This document shows, in pieces, positions 42,001 to 49,300 of a stretch of DNA of 64,000 bases. Position 1 is the first letter of the stretch, and every line of letters starts with the position of its first letter. The translations under genes were made by a program, and so were the position numbers. A model generated the notes under the pieces. The model worked only from the letters and a program-made list of their open reading frames with translations. It had not been told where the DNA came from and did not search any database. Origin of the DNA: Struthio camelus (lineage: Eukaryota > Chordata > Aves > Struthioniformes > Struthionidae); the NCBI RefSeq assembly GCF_040807025.1, contig NC_090945.1:73357088-73421087 (forward strand). The letters are read 5' to 3'.

Positions 42001-42982
42001 TAGTATTGAGATCGCTAGACAGATATCTACATACGCAGAAAGAAAGACAAATACAAGCCATATCTTAAGTCATTTAATTGCATTCCTAAGAATGTGACAC
42101 TGTGACGCCGGTGGGTGAGAGGACTGTGACTAGATTAAAAAATCAAATACGCCTACTCAGGAAGAAGAACAGCTAAACGGAGTCGCTGTGAGGATGTGGT
42201 ATTCCCGACCATGCTGGCCCATGGGTCATTTCCTGACTCCGTCCCTGGTGCTAGATAGGTGGTGCCCAGGAAGCATCCTAGAAGCCTGCTGGGATTACAG
42301 CTACACTAGCAAATTCAGCAGTGACTCGCAAGCAGAGGAATGCAATCAGCTACGCGGTGAAGTTTGTAGAACGGTCTCTGGAATGTTTTTGGCCGGGGCT
42401 CAACTACAGAAAGTCCCCAGGCACAGCTGGAAAGTTATCACTGGCCACGACCTGCTCCCCACAGCCCGACTGCCCCGCTTTGGGGGGCTGAGGAGCGCCC
42501 GGCCGGGACGAGCCGGTGACGGCTCTGCAGCGGCCCCAACCCCGCAGCGCGGCGGCGGGGCGGGCTGGCCGCTTTGTTTCAAAGGGCTCCCTTCCCCCGC
42601 CGCCAGGCGCTCCGGGCCCCACATCCACCCCAAATCGTGGGCCATCTCAACCTTCTGGGTCCCGGCAAGCTGGGGCTGCCCGGTGCCCCAGCGCGGCGCT
42701 TCCCCAGCCGCTCTGCCGAGCCCGCGGGGCGATGCGCGGGGGCGCAGCCCGGCGCCGCGGCCGACACCTTACCCCAGCCGCCGTCTTCGCGCACGGCTCC
42801 GGGGCGCCGGGGCGGGCAGCGCCGCCCGCCGGCCGGGCCGCCCCGACGGCGCTGCGCGGGGAGCAGCCGCCCTGCGCGGGGCCGAGGGGTTGCGCGGCCG
42901 CGCAGGGCCCGCCGGGCAGCAACAGCAGCAGCGCGGCCGCCAGCAGCCGCGCGGGCGCGGAGCCCGGCGGCGCCCGGGGCAT
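1..42982 (-). CDS. EVC2: EVC2 (limbin), 5' part of gene, ten exons, incomplete at window edge
   Basis: EVC2 is a type I membrane protein that pairs with EVC at the base of the primary cilium and relays the Hedgehog signal downstream of Smoothened. The placed exons give 454 codons. They encode a signal peptide (about residues 1-30), a glycosylated ectodomain rich in N-x-S/T sites, one membrane helix (about 261-281) and the start of a cytoplasmic coiled coil. Similarity to human EVC2 is clear from exon 4 onward and very strong in exons 8 and 10. Exon phases agree at all nine junctions, and the large exon is the tenth, as I recall for the human gene. Human EVC2 has about 1300 residues, so roughly two thirds of the protein lies beyond position 1. 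The model is about 40 residues short of human before the large exon, all of it in the ectodomain between exons 2 and 4, so an exon may be missing there. The gene is divergently paired with EVC. Confidence 0.95.
2152..2169 (+). repeat. G-run cluster
   Basis: Eight G, T, four G, T, four G in EVC2 intron 10, on the strand opposite the EVC2 coding strand. Confidence 0.9.
2640..2770 (+). repeat. MIR-like SINE remnant
   Basis: ACTCCACTTCCAGCTAGTGA is followed by CCTGGGCAGTGATGCTTAAC and CATTCAGAGAG. The spacing and wording recall the MIR core (ccagctctgccacttactagctgtgtgacc ttgggcaagttacttaacc). Strongly diverged. Confidence 0.45.
3410..3734 (-). CDS. EVC2: EVC2 exon 10 (large coiled-coil exon)
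   Basis: A 325-base exon after acceptor CCTCTCCACAG, ending in phase 0 at GTAAAT. It is rich in charged residues and heptad-like, and contains TRADADLEAYRMQ, EKRMSSIFKKQFLAMEKEIQ and EEYERKMVALTAECNLETRK, the last nearly identical to human. It forms the start of the cytoplasmic coiled coil. The human counterpart is also exon 10. It is the last EVC2 exon I can find in the window. Confidence 0.98.
5400..5414 (+). repeat. (GGGA)n simple repeat
   Basis: Four GGG runs separated by single A residues, in EVC2 intron 9. Confidence 0.9.
10930..10963. repeat. AT-rich simple repeat
   Basis: TAAATATAAATAAATATAAA-type repeat in EVC2 intron 9. Confidence 0.85.
13317..13332 (+). repeat. G16 homopolymer
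   Basis: Sixteen consecutive G residues in EVC2 intron 9. Length is likely to vary between individuals or assemblies. Confidence 0.95.
15923..16074 (-). CDS. EVC2: EVC2 exon 9 (cytoplasmic juxtamembrane)
   Basis: A 152-base exon with acceptor TTTTTTTTTAG and donor GTAAGA. It begins ELRHELSQNHKLEHF and contains MNDQFIDILYFEESGNMLQA, matching human LNDQMIDILSSEDPGSMLQA. It starts the cytoplasmic part and leaves two bases to be completed by exon 10, giving LQALEDLEV across the junction. Confidence 0.96.
16739..16800 (-). mobile_element. CR1 LINE tail, short fragment
   Basis: On the plus strand, GAATAAGGCTGGAAGTGATT and then GAGGTCGTCTGGTCCATCC follow the antisense of the conserved CR1 3' end (ggaagggacc...ggtcatctggtccaacc). 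It is short and divergent. Confidence 0.6.
18477..18496 (+). repeat. GGA/GGAAGA purine repeat
   Basis: AGGAGGAGGAAGAGGAGG-type run in EVC2 intron 8. Confidence 0.85.
18768..18902 (-). CDS. EVC2: EVC2 exon 8 (transmembrane helix)
   Basis: A 135-base, phase 0-0 exon of exactly 45 codons. It encodes the conserved HGIHAAGFFIAFLVSLVLT followed by more hydrophobic residues and then a basic stop-transfer segment (YRTRILKWSFRSK). This is the single membrane helix of limbin (about residues 261-281) and fixes a type I topology. Human reads HGLHAAGFFIAFLLSLVLT here. The donor is GTGAGT. Confidence 0.97.
18903..24106 (-). other. EVC2 intron 7 (5.2 kb)
   Basis: AT-rich sequence with homopolymer A tracts. 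Short open frames are scattered on both strands and show no codon pattern or family I recognise. No repeat family was identified with confidence. Confidence 0.75.
24107..24169 (-). CDS. EVC2: EVC2 exon 7 (ectodomain near membrane)
   Basis: A 63-base, phase 0-0 exon encoding 21 residues, NKTHLISLTTSFTITEEE then KTK. It matches human NRTQLKVLFSITAEE and keeps the N-x-T site at its start. The acceptor is TTCTCTTAG and the donor GTAAAT. Confidence 0.92.
24170..25456 (-). other. EVC2 intron 6
   Basis: No gene. A degraded CR1 LINE tail occupies about 24789-25045. Confidence 0.8.
24789..25045 (-). mobile_element. CR1 LINE 3' fragment, degraded
   Basis: Read on the plus strand it starts AGAATCAGAAAACTTGAG, contains GCTTCTCTGAAAAATCTGCT and CCAGTGCTTAACAATTTTCA, and goes on to AAAGAATTTCTTCCTTA. 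This follows the order of the antisense CR1 tail (attached to agaatcacagaatgg, then ttctctgggcaacctg, then ttccagtgcctcacc, then agaatttcttcc). Confidence 0.8.
25457..25566 (-). CDS. EVC2: EVC2 exon 6 (ectodomain)
   Basis: A 110-base exon with acceptor TTATAACAG and donor GTATTT. The protein begins V-GEYFAINYTALLDGE and ends LPAKLTFRSSSL, matching human VGDAFAVSYAATL and LPAQLTFQSSS. It carries one more N-glycosylation site (NYT). Phases fit both neighbours. Confidence 0.94.
25567..26976 (-). other. EVC2 intron 5
   Basis: No gene recognised. It contains an (AAAAT)n simple repeat at 26619-26641. Confidence 0.8.
26619..26641. repeat. (AAAAT)n simple repeat
   Basis: Four full AAAAT units and a partial one, in EVC2 intron 5. 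Confidence 0.9.
26977..27163 (-). CDS. EVC2: EVC2 exon 5 (glycosylated ectodomain)
   Basis: A 187-base exon starting in phase 0 after TTTTCAG and ending one base into a codon before GTAACA. It contains the conserved run QTAHVRLLINNTN and then LLLDNITGLRIP, followed by NRT. Four N-glycosylation sites are visible (NNT, NIT, NIT, NRT), consistent with an extracellular segment. It ends FLQ, and FLQV across the junction equals the human sequence. Confidence 0.96.
27164..31378 (-). other. EVC2 intron 4 (4.2 kb)
   Basis: No gene recognised. A minus-strand open frame at 28257-28508 does not resemble EVC2 and has no consistent splice context. Otherwise it is AT-rich unique sequence. Confidence 0.75.
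31379..31444 (-). CDS. EVC2: EVC2 exon 4 (ectodomain)
   Basis: A 66-base, phase 0-0 exon with a strong pyrimidine-rich acceptor (CCTTCCTCCACAG) and donor GTAAGC. It encodes 22 residues ending SGFGVTLQKCAV, which matches human SENGVIFQKCALV. It lies in the extracellular part and joins directly to exon 5 to give the conserved C-A-V-V. Confidence 0.87.
31445..34135 (-). other. EVC2 intron 3
   Basis: It holds a GC-rich block at about 32080-32260, a MIR-like remnant near 32335-32415, and a candidate extra EVC2 exon at 33290-33352 (reported as a finding). If exon 3 is misplaced, the true one may lie here or in the next intron. Confidence 0.65.
32335..32415 (-). repeat. MIR-like SINE remnant, antisense
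   Basis: GGGGTGACTTGCCCCAGATA, then CAGCAGGGCTTAGCACAGAA and CTGCGCTTCCTGCC, resemble the antisense MIR core (agtgacttgcccaaggtcacacagc ... ggcagagc). Confidence 0.45.
34136..34194 (-). CDS. EVC2: EVC2 exon 3 (ectodomain, tentative)
   Basis: A 59-base exon with acceptor TTTCAG and donor GTATAA. In the frame set by exon 2 it reads D-FGCVHTKPRTTLDSVVKTQ and ends in phase 0, as exon 4 requires. Similarity to the human ectodomain is faint, so the call rests on splice sites and phase. A second frame of this short segment is also open, so it could be a chance match. Confidence 0.55.
35951..36032. repeat. Short tandem repeat, four units of about 18-23 bases
   Basis: The unit AGACTATACATCATCTT occurs three times and a fourth copy reads AGACTATAGATCATCTT. 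Spacers vary, one copy being followed by extra T residues. It lies in EVC2 intron 2. Confidence 0.9.
38430..38600 (-). repeat. MIR-like SINE remnant, antisense
   Basis: TTATTATCTCCATGTAAAAA then GACCCAGAGAAACGAAGAG, TCTGTGGCAGTCAGCTCTCA and CAGACACAGCTCTTCC follow the antisense MIR order (attatccccattttacagatg, gaggcacagagaggttaag, gtggcagagc). This is the best MIR-like match in the window. Confidence 0.6.
39532..39586 (-). CDS. EVC2: EVC2 exon 2 (ectodomain start)
   Basis: A 55-base exon bounded by an acceptor ending TTCAG and a donor GTATGT. It reads VIKDNLWLPEGIECLGMT plus one base, which joins the next exon to make an Asp codon. It aligns loosely with the human segment around MIWPKVECC (Trp, Pro and an E-C pair). 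Similarity is weak. The main support is the two good splice sites and the correct phase on both sides. Confidence 0.65.
39587..42772 (-). other. EVC2 intron 1
   Basis: No gene recognised. It contains a GGGTGTGT-type minisatellite at 41054-41084 and runs into the CpG island at its 5' end. Confidence 0.8.
41054..41084 (+). repeat. GGGTGTGT minisatellite
   Basis: Four GGG runs at 41054, 41062, 41072 and 41082 are separated by TGTGT or TGTGTGT. It is a TG-rich simple repeat in EVC2 intron 1. Confidence 0.9.
42773..42982 (-). CDS. EVC2: EVC2 exon 1 (start codon, signal peptide)
   Basis: Seventy codons starting at the ATG whose complement is 42980-42982, ending at a GTAAGG donor in phase 0. The peptide begins MPRAPPGSAPARLL and has a leucine-rich core followed by GGPCAAA, a typical cleavable signal peptide. 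The rest is Pro/Ala/Gly-rich and low in complexity, as in the human N-terminus, with little direct identity. The start is chosen because it precedes the signal peptide and sits just inside the island shared with EVC. Phase 0 at the donor agrees with exon 2. Confidence 0.8.
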
Positions 42983-43194
42983 GGCGGCGGCGGGGCCCTC
43001 CGCGGGCGCGCAGGGCGCCGCGGCCCCTTGGCAAGCGCTGCGTTACGCGCGGCTGGGCCGCAGCCGCGGCATCCGCCAGCCGCCGGTCTCCTCCCACCGC
43101 GGCGCGGCGCGGCGAGGGCGGAGGGCCGGGAGGGGGCCGCGCCGCGGCCGCGGTACCTCCCCCCGCCGGGCGGTGCGCGGGGCGGCCCGGGCCC
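42983..43194. promoter_or_regulatory. Bidirectional promoter between EVC2 and EVC
   Basis: The two start codons face away from each other with 212 bases between them. The segment is almost entirely G+C, has no TATA box or CCAAT box that I can see, and carries GGGCGG Sp1-type boxes at 43116-43121, 43168-43173 and 43180-43185. An ATGGCGGC motif of the YY1 type sits at 42981-42988. The EVC2-EVC head-to-head layout is known in mammals, where the two genes share this promoter. Exact transcription starts cannot be read from sequence. Confidence 0.85.
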
Positions 43195-43383
43195 ATGGAG
43201 GCGGCGGCGGCGGCGGCGGGGGCCTCGGCCTGCCTGCGGGCGGTGGGGCTGCAGCTGTGGGTGCGCGCCCCGCGGGTGCTGCCCGCGCTGCTGGCGCCCG
43301 CGGCGCTGCTGGGGCTGCTGCTGGGGGCCGCGGCCGCCGCGCTGCTCTGCCGCTGCGCGCTGGGGCCGCGGCGGCGGAGAGAG
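43195..43383 (+). CDS. EVC: EVC exon 1 (start codon, membrane anchor)
   Basis: Sixty-three codons from ATG at 43195 to a GTACGG donor, phase 0. The peptide begins with Met-Glu and six alanines, then has a hydrophobic run, [17 protein letters not shown] and more Ala/Leu, followed by four arginines: a signal-anchor helix. Human EVC carries a similar APALLAPAVLLGAALG segment. An upstream ATG at 42981 is out of frame with this one, so 43195 is the supported start. Confidence 0.92.
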
Positions 43384-46300
43384 GTACGGGCCGGGGGCGA
43401 GAGGGGCGGCGGTGGGTTTGGCTTCCCCTGCCGCGTTTGCCTCGGCGGGAGCGCAACAAAAGGGACAAGGGCGGTTTTCGGAGAGGGCCCCGGTCGGGGA
43501 AGTCCTGCTAGTTGCTGCCTTCTGCAGAAAAAGCCAACAAAGCGGCGGAGCCGGCGCGCTTCGTGGCCTCACCAGCGCCGCCGAGCTGGGGCGGCCGGAC
43601 CCGCGCCCCCTGCCCAGCCGCCGCCCGACGGCCCCGCTGCGCTCCGGCCCGGCCCGGCCCCTAAACTACCCCGCGCGGTCGACCCAGATAAACAACGCAA
43701 ATGTTGCTCAGCAGCAGCCTGTATCCTGGAACCTGGTGTGCGCAGCTGGATTTTAGCTGGGTCCTCGGCCAGCTGCCGTAGGGAGCCGAGAGCGGCTCTT
43801 GGCTGGGCCCTCGGCCTCGCGCCCGCCGCCCGGAGCTGGTGTCTGAGTGCTCCCCGCGCTGCTGGGTGTGCGGCACCCGCGAGGGTCCGCTCAACCTAGC
43901 CGCTTTGGAACAAAGCACAGAAGCTGCACCAACGAAGCAGCAAGTTTTTTCAGTGTATCCGCTCACAATCTGAAGCCCTGTACTACCCATGCCCTTAGAA
44001 GTGATGAATCTGCGGGAATTCTGGTTTTAACTCTGGGTGAACTCGGTGACAGACAGGGAACTATGTAATTCTCGACCTAGCTCTCTTTAAATTGATTTTA
44101 CTATTTTCTTCTTTCAGAATTTATTGAGACCTAGTAAACAGCTTGACTCGAAAGCGAGACATGTTTAAGTCTCTATATCCTGAGTATTGCCCTGCTGGCC
44201 TGTGGTCCTTTAATATAGGCTTGGCTGGCCCACCACTCGTCTCTCACAGTCATCGCTTCTTGTAGAAGGCTGTGTTGCTTTGGGGGGACAATGGAAGAGG
44301 TATCCTGTTTGCACAAGCTTCATGAGATGATTGAAGATAACCACTAATTTCTATTCCAAACACAGTAAGAACAGTCCAATTTCCAAAGCACTAAAATGAA
44401 CAGAGCAAGCAGAAAATTAATACGCTTGACTGTTGCTATCCCCTGCCTACCTGAAAATACCTAAGGTAGAGTACATTTGATAGTTTGCTAGCAGGATTTG
44501 CTAAAGTGCATGACCTTTGCTAATATATATTTGTCTCGCTGTTTTAAGGAGTAAGGCTGACAGTTCATAGTTCTTTATTACACAGAATGTTTGTTTGGAC
44601 TCCAGAATTACTGAGGTAGCACATACCCATAGAGCTACAGTGCGCAGACACATTTGCTGGGAACTGTCATTGATTTCTCCTTCTTTCTTGCTGTACATCA
44701 GATTTAGTCCTGAGTACTGTTCGATTAACTGGATGCGGCAATGGTTGGCATTGGCACAGCTGGGCAATTCAGAGCCCCGCAGAGTACTCTGTCAGTGTTC
44801 GATGGGTAGTCGGATTCAGTTTTGCTTTTAACTACACCTTTTTTGAGCTGTAACAGCTCTGCTACATGAGCATGTGTGCTTGCGTTGGTCATCATTAAGC
44901 GTAACATAAGACAAGAATCCTCTTGCTTCCAACTGCTTTTAAGTAGGAGGTTTGAAACTCTGTTTGAAGCCAGGCTTTAGCCCAATAATGGATGCACTTC
45001 AAATGCTGGATCAATGCATCCCATGTGAGTGCAAGCCTCTCTGATTCAATTGCTCATTTTCCTTGCCTTAATAGGTGGTATCTTTATTGTACTGTCACTA
45101 CCAACTCAATATAGCCGTGTACAATTTTATCCTTTATGTCATTTATGTCAATAGGGAATGGAAGCTGTCATTTCTCTCTGATCCCGATCTTTAGGTGCTT
45201 GAATGCCATTAAAATCAGTGCTGCTACTGTAGAAGAGTTGTTTATTTTGAAAGAAAAATAAACTGCCCGCTGGTGCATACAGAGCACGCTGTGGGGCTGG
45301 TAGATTATATCCAATGTCTGATTTCATAAATGCAGACAAGTCTACGTTAGGTTGCCTGTGTCCGTTCCTTGCACGTATTGTCTGCCCCACCCGTGCTAGA
45401 CAACAGGCCTGCCTGCAGCTAGAGCAGTTACTGAACCACACGTACATATTGGAAGTAAAAGCAATGGTAGTTTACCTGCATAGGCCATGTTGCTTCGTGA
45501 GCAGCTGAGTTATTCTTGCAGATGGCTTACCGTGGTGCATCTGTGACTTAGCCCCAATTAATTACTATCACATAGATCTCAACCTGAATCTGTAGGACTT
45601 GGATGCTTACAGTTAAGTGCCATGTTAGTTTGGTGATCTGTACCTAGGTCACACCAGCAGCGTTCCAAGAAGAAACCTTTACGGTGCGTAACTTCAGACA
45701 GCACAGTGCGCTGTTATGCATTCCTGCCAACAATATTCACCTGTTAGAGTTACAGTGTTGCTTGGAAGCTCCTGTGACCCTTTGGGCTGGAGCTTGTCTC
45801 ATGATACTCTGGTAAATTAGCTTGATGAACTGTTACGGGAATTACAGTTAGACTTAGTTTGATACAACTTTTTTCCTTAATGATCTAAAAGATCAATAAA
45901 ATCAGTAGCAGATCAGCAGCACTTTAATTACATTAACAGTTATTATTTGGGAGTCGTTGCAAAAAAAATGGACAAAAAAACGAAGGAGAGGAAGGCGATG
46001 AGATTAGAAATGTTAGTAGAAAAAAATTAATCCTAGAAAAATGCAAATACATTTAAAGTGATACTGATGGAGATACAAAGAAGTGAAAGCGTGCTGTGGA
46101 TGGAGTAGGAACATTTAGAGAGTTAGGACAAGAAAAGCAAAGTCTTTTTTTTTTGGAATGCCTATGGTGTGATGGTACCACAGTGAATCTGATGTGGCTA
46201 CTTCCATAACTCTTGGACACACAGCCTACATTTTGTGAACTTCTGGTTTGGGACAAATAAGTGACAAGATTTTTAAGGAAGACTTGAAGCTGTTCTTGAG

Positions 46301-49300
46301 TTTTTCGTAGATTTTTAGGAAACAGAGTCTTCAGTTCACCCCATCTTGGAGGGTAGCCCCATAATATGATACATATTATTGAGCAACTAAGTTGCAGAGA
46401 TAAGACAGAGGCAAGTTATAAAGAAAAAAATCTATTCAAAGGCTAGGCAGTTCTCTATTTGGTGAGAATAAGAACTGCTTTATATACCAAGTGATAATTC
46501 AAAGAGAATTTTTCCATAAGATGGTTACGTGCATAGTGACTGCAGCCATATCATTAGACTACGTAAAAACGTAGTTGGTAGAATGCACACCTGAACAAGA
46601 AAAGAAAAAAATCAGTCAAAGCTAAGCGTCCACCATCCTTTCCCTCACTCAAAAAATTCCTTGAGATGCTATGATTGGATACCCTAACACTGTTATTATT
46701 TGGTCTATGCCAGTGCACAGGGACAAGCGTGTGCAGTAGAATATTTTGTTCTGTTACAGTTCATGGCCTTACCAGATGTTGTGTTTGGTAGAGAGATATA
46801 GGCCAAAGATTTTTTTTTTTTTGAAAGAAGATTTTGAGTATTTTATGATGATTATTTGTTCCTGACACTTCATCATATTTTTCCAAAATTGTCATTTTCA
46901 ACCAATATTTAACTTTTTCAGGGTGGAAACATGAATGTATCCAGGCTGCTGTCAGAGATGCTTCAGGGAAATCTGCATGATCTCAGTGTTATATACTTTT
47001 TTCTTTCTCTTGGACTTTCAGAAGGATGATTCCCAGAGACTTCTGGAAGGCTTCAGCTCCAATGAGAAAGCGCGTACACGCACAAAAAGTAAAGCAGAGC
47101 CCTATACCTCAAAAGAGGAAATGGTATCGGAGGTAAAGTTATGTTCTTGGTGGTAGATGTCCATTTTGCTTGAGGTAGTAATCAGCACATTCATGACCTT
47201 GTCCAGAGTGTCTTGATTTTAGTGGGCTTGGAATTGGGTCCTTAAAAGGCATTCCGAAAAAACGTTTTTAAAAAAAAAAAGAGAGAAAGAAAGAAAACGA
47301 GCGTTGATAGCTGTTTAGGAACACAACCATTTGTGGCATTCCTGTTATGATTCCATTTCATTTGGCTCTTTGTGGGTATTTTAGCCAAGATCCTGATTTC
47401 TCTTTGGCTCTGGCTTCTTTGTCTACGTTGTCTTTAATTTCAAAAGGGTGATGGAAAAAATTCACACTGTTGGCTTCAGAAACAGTACGTAAGCACTGAA
47501 GCGTAGTCCTGGTAACTGATAATGGATTTTTTCCTGGAGAAAGAGATTGTTAGAGAAAAATTGACAGTAACAATTCCCTCATCAGGTCCAATCTGGAACA
47601 GATATATTTTTAGTGTCTCCGTAGGATATGGGTATAGATCTGAGTTGGATTTAGTAGCTTGATGGAGGGAGCAAGAATAAATGAAGGAAACTGAGTGTAT
47701 CGGAGGAAAACAGCACCTTCAGTGACTTTCTCACATAGAAGATCTCCAGTTAAGTACCAACCTAGTGCAAAGGTCAAATGATCAAAAGGACTGAAATACC
47801 AGAGTGGTGAGCTGGGATTAAAGGACAATTAGAAAAAAAATTAATTTTTATTTCAGATTTGTTGTCAAGAATGGTAACAAACTGTGGTTCATTGGTCATT
47901 CTTCTTGAGTTAAAGTACAGAATAACAAGTGACCATTGACTAGATTCTCTTTTGGAGTGTAAATCCTGTGAGAGAACCTATGCAATGATATAATTTTATG
48001 CATATTAGCAGTTCTCTTACAATGGGATCACAGTCTTTAAAATGTGAGCATTCACAGCTATATCTGTTCTCAGACAGCTTAGCTCATCTATAACACTTTA
48101 AGCCGTGTTATTTGAGAGGGCTTTCTCAAATCCATTTGCTGGACTACTGTAGTTGTATATATACTTCTTCCCATTCATTTGTTTCAATTTCCGGAGGCTT
48201 TAGCCTAGCACCAGATTGACATTTCAGGAAGAAGCATAGGTGGAAAATGCTTTTAGTTTGGCTAGAACACTTCAAAAATCAGATATTTTCATTCCGAGAC
48301 CTTCCAGATAGCAGTAATACTGTAATTACCATATTAATGATAACTGTATATTACTCGTGCCTGCTGAGAAGCAGGATGTCTTAGTTGTAGCCCGCTGCGA
48401 TATGGCTTTATGGCTTTTGGACTGGAGCTGCTTTGCCTCCAGCCATTTCGGAACAGTAGATTTGCTGGCTTCTGTCCCTGGATATCTAGTATAGCAGTAG
48501 GACTACTCAACATGAGCAAGTATTTTATACATTGACCCCTTGCTTTTTGTTTCATCAGTGAAGCCAAGAATGACTTCTGGAAATAAATGAAACAAAGATG
48601 AAAAGGTGCTATGATAAAAGATCCTAATGAATGACGTGGTTTGCTCTTCTCTTCCCACCTCTGTAGACTCTATTAGTGCTTTGATATTTCCTATAACAAT
48701 GTTTATAAAGAAAACTAGTTTGGCAAAACAGATTCTTTGATTTGATCTGGAAAAAGAAAAAAGTTAGAATACGAAATCTCCTAAAACTTGGTTTTAAACA
48801 TTGTTACTTACAGCCAACCTTTCAATAAGGCATGTATAACCTAACAAAACAAAGTTGATTATCCCATTGTTCCAGTCCACAAAGCAGTGGATAGGAAAGA
48901 GGAGGAGCAGAAAGTCAGATGGTGTATAACGGCAGATTGTATGAAAAGAATGCATTATCTATAAAAAGCTCTGTGGAAGAACATTGCTTTTTTCTCTGGA
49001 TTGTAGGTAAGGAGTGTTCTATAAAAGTTCTTCCTGGAAAAAACGATGACTGGTTTTGTTTAATCTATTTTTTCTCTATATAAATTGAAAGCCAGAATGT
49101 ATAGCCATGATGGTATCTGTCCAGCTTATTCCAGCTTATGACTTATTCCTTAGTCATTTCTATTGTTAAGGTAATTAAGTCTCTCATGTGAAATCTTTAG
49201 TTGGTGAAGGGGGGGAAAAAAAGGAACGCAAATAATCTGTGAATACCAGCTACTGTTCATTTTCACTTGCAAGAGCAAAAACATTTTGGAGCCATGATAA

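Larger units (their letters stand above)
42430..43900. promoter_or_regulatory. CpG island covering the EVC2/EVC promoter
   Basis: GC content and CG dinucleotides rise sharply here against AT-rich flanks. The island holds exon 1 of both genes and the space between them. Its high GC content keeps several long reading frames open by chance on both strands. Confidence 0.93.

Noticed and set aside
42769..43572. Minus-strand open frame of 267 codons in the CpG island
   Set aside because: It is in a different frame from EVC2 exon 1, has low complexity, and has no splice or homology support.
42188..43756. Plus-strand open frame of 522 codons across the CpG island
   Set aside because: It crosses the promoter and both first exons, is made of Pro/Arg/Gly/Ala low-complexity sequence and shares no frame with EVC. 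GC-rich DNA rarely contains stop codons.
42574..43899. Plus-strand open frame of 441 codons containing EVC exon 1
   Set aside because: It is in the EVC frame, but reading through the GTACGG donor leaves no similarity to EVC. Only 43195-43383 is supported as coding.
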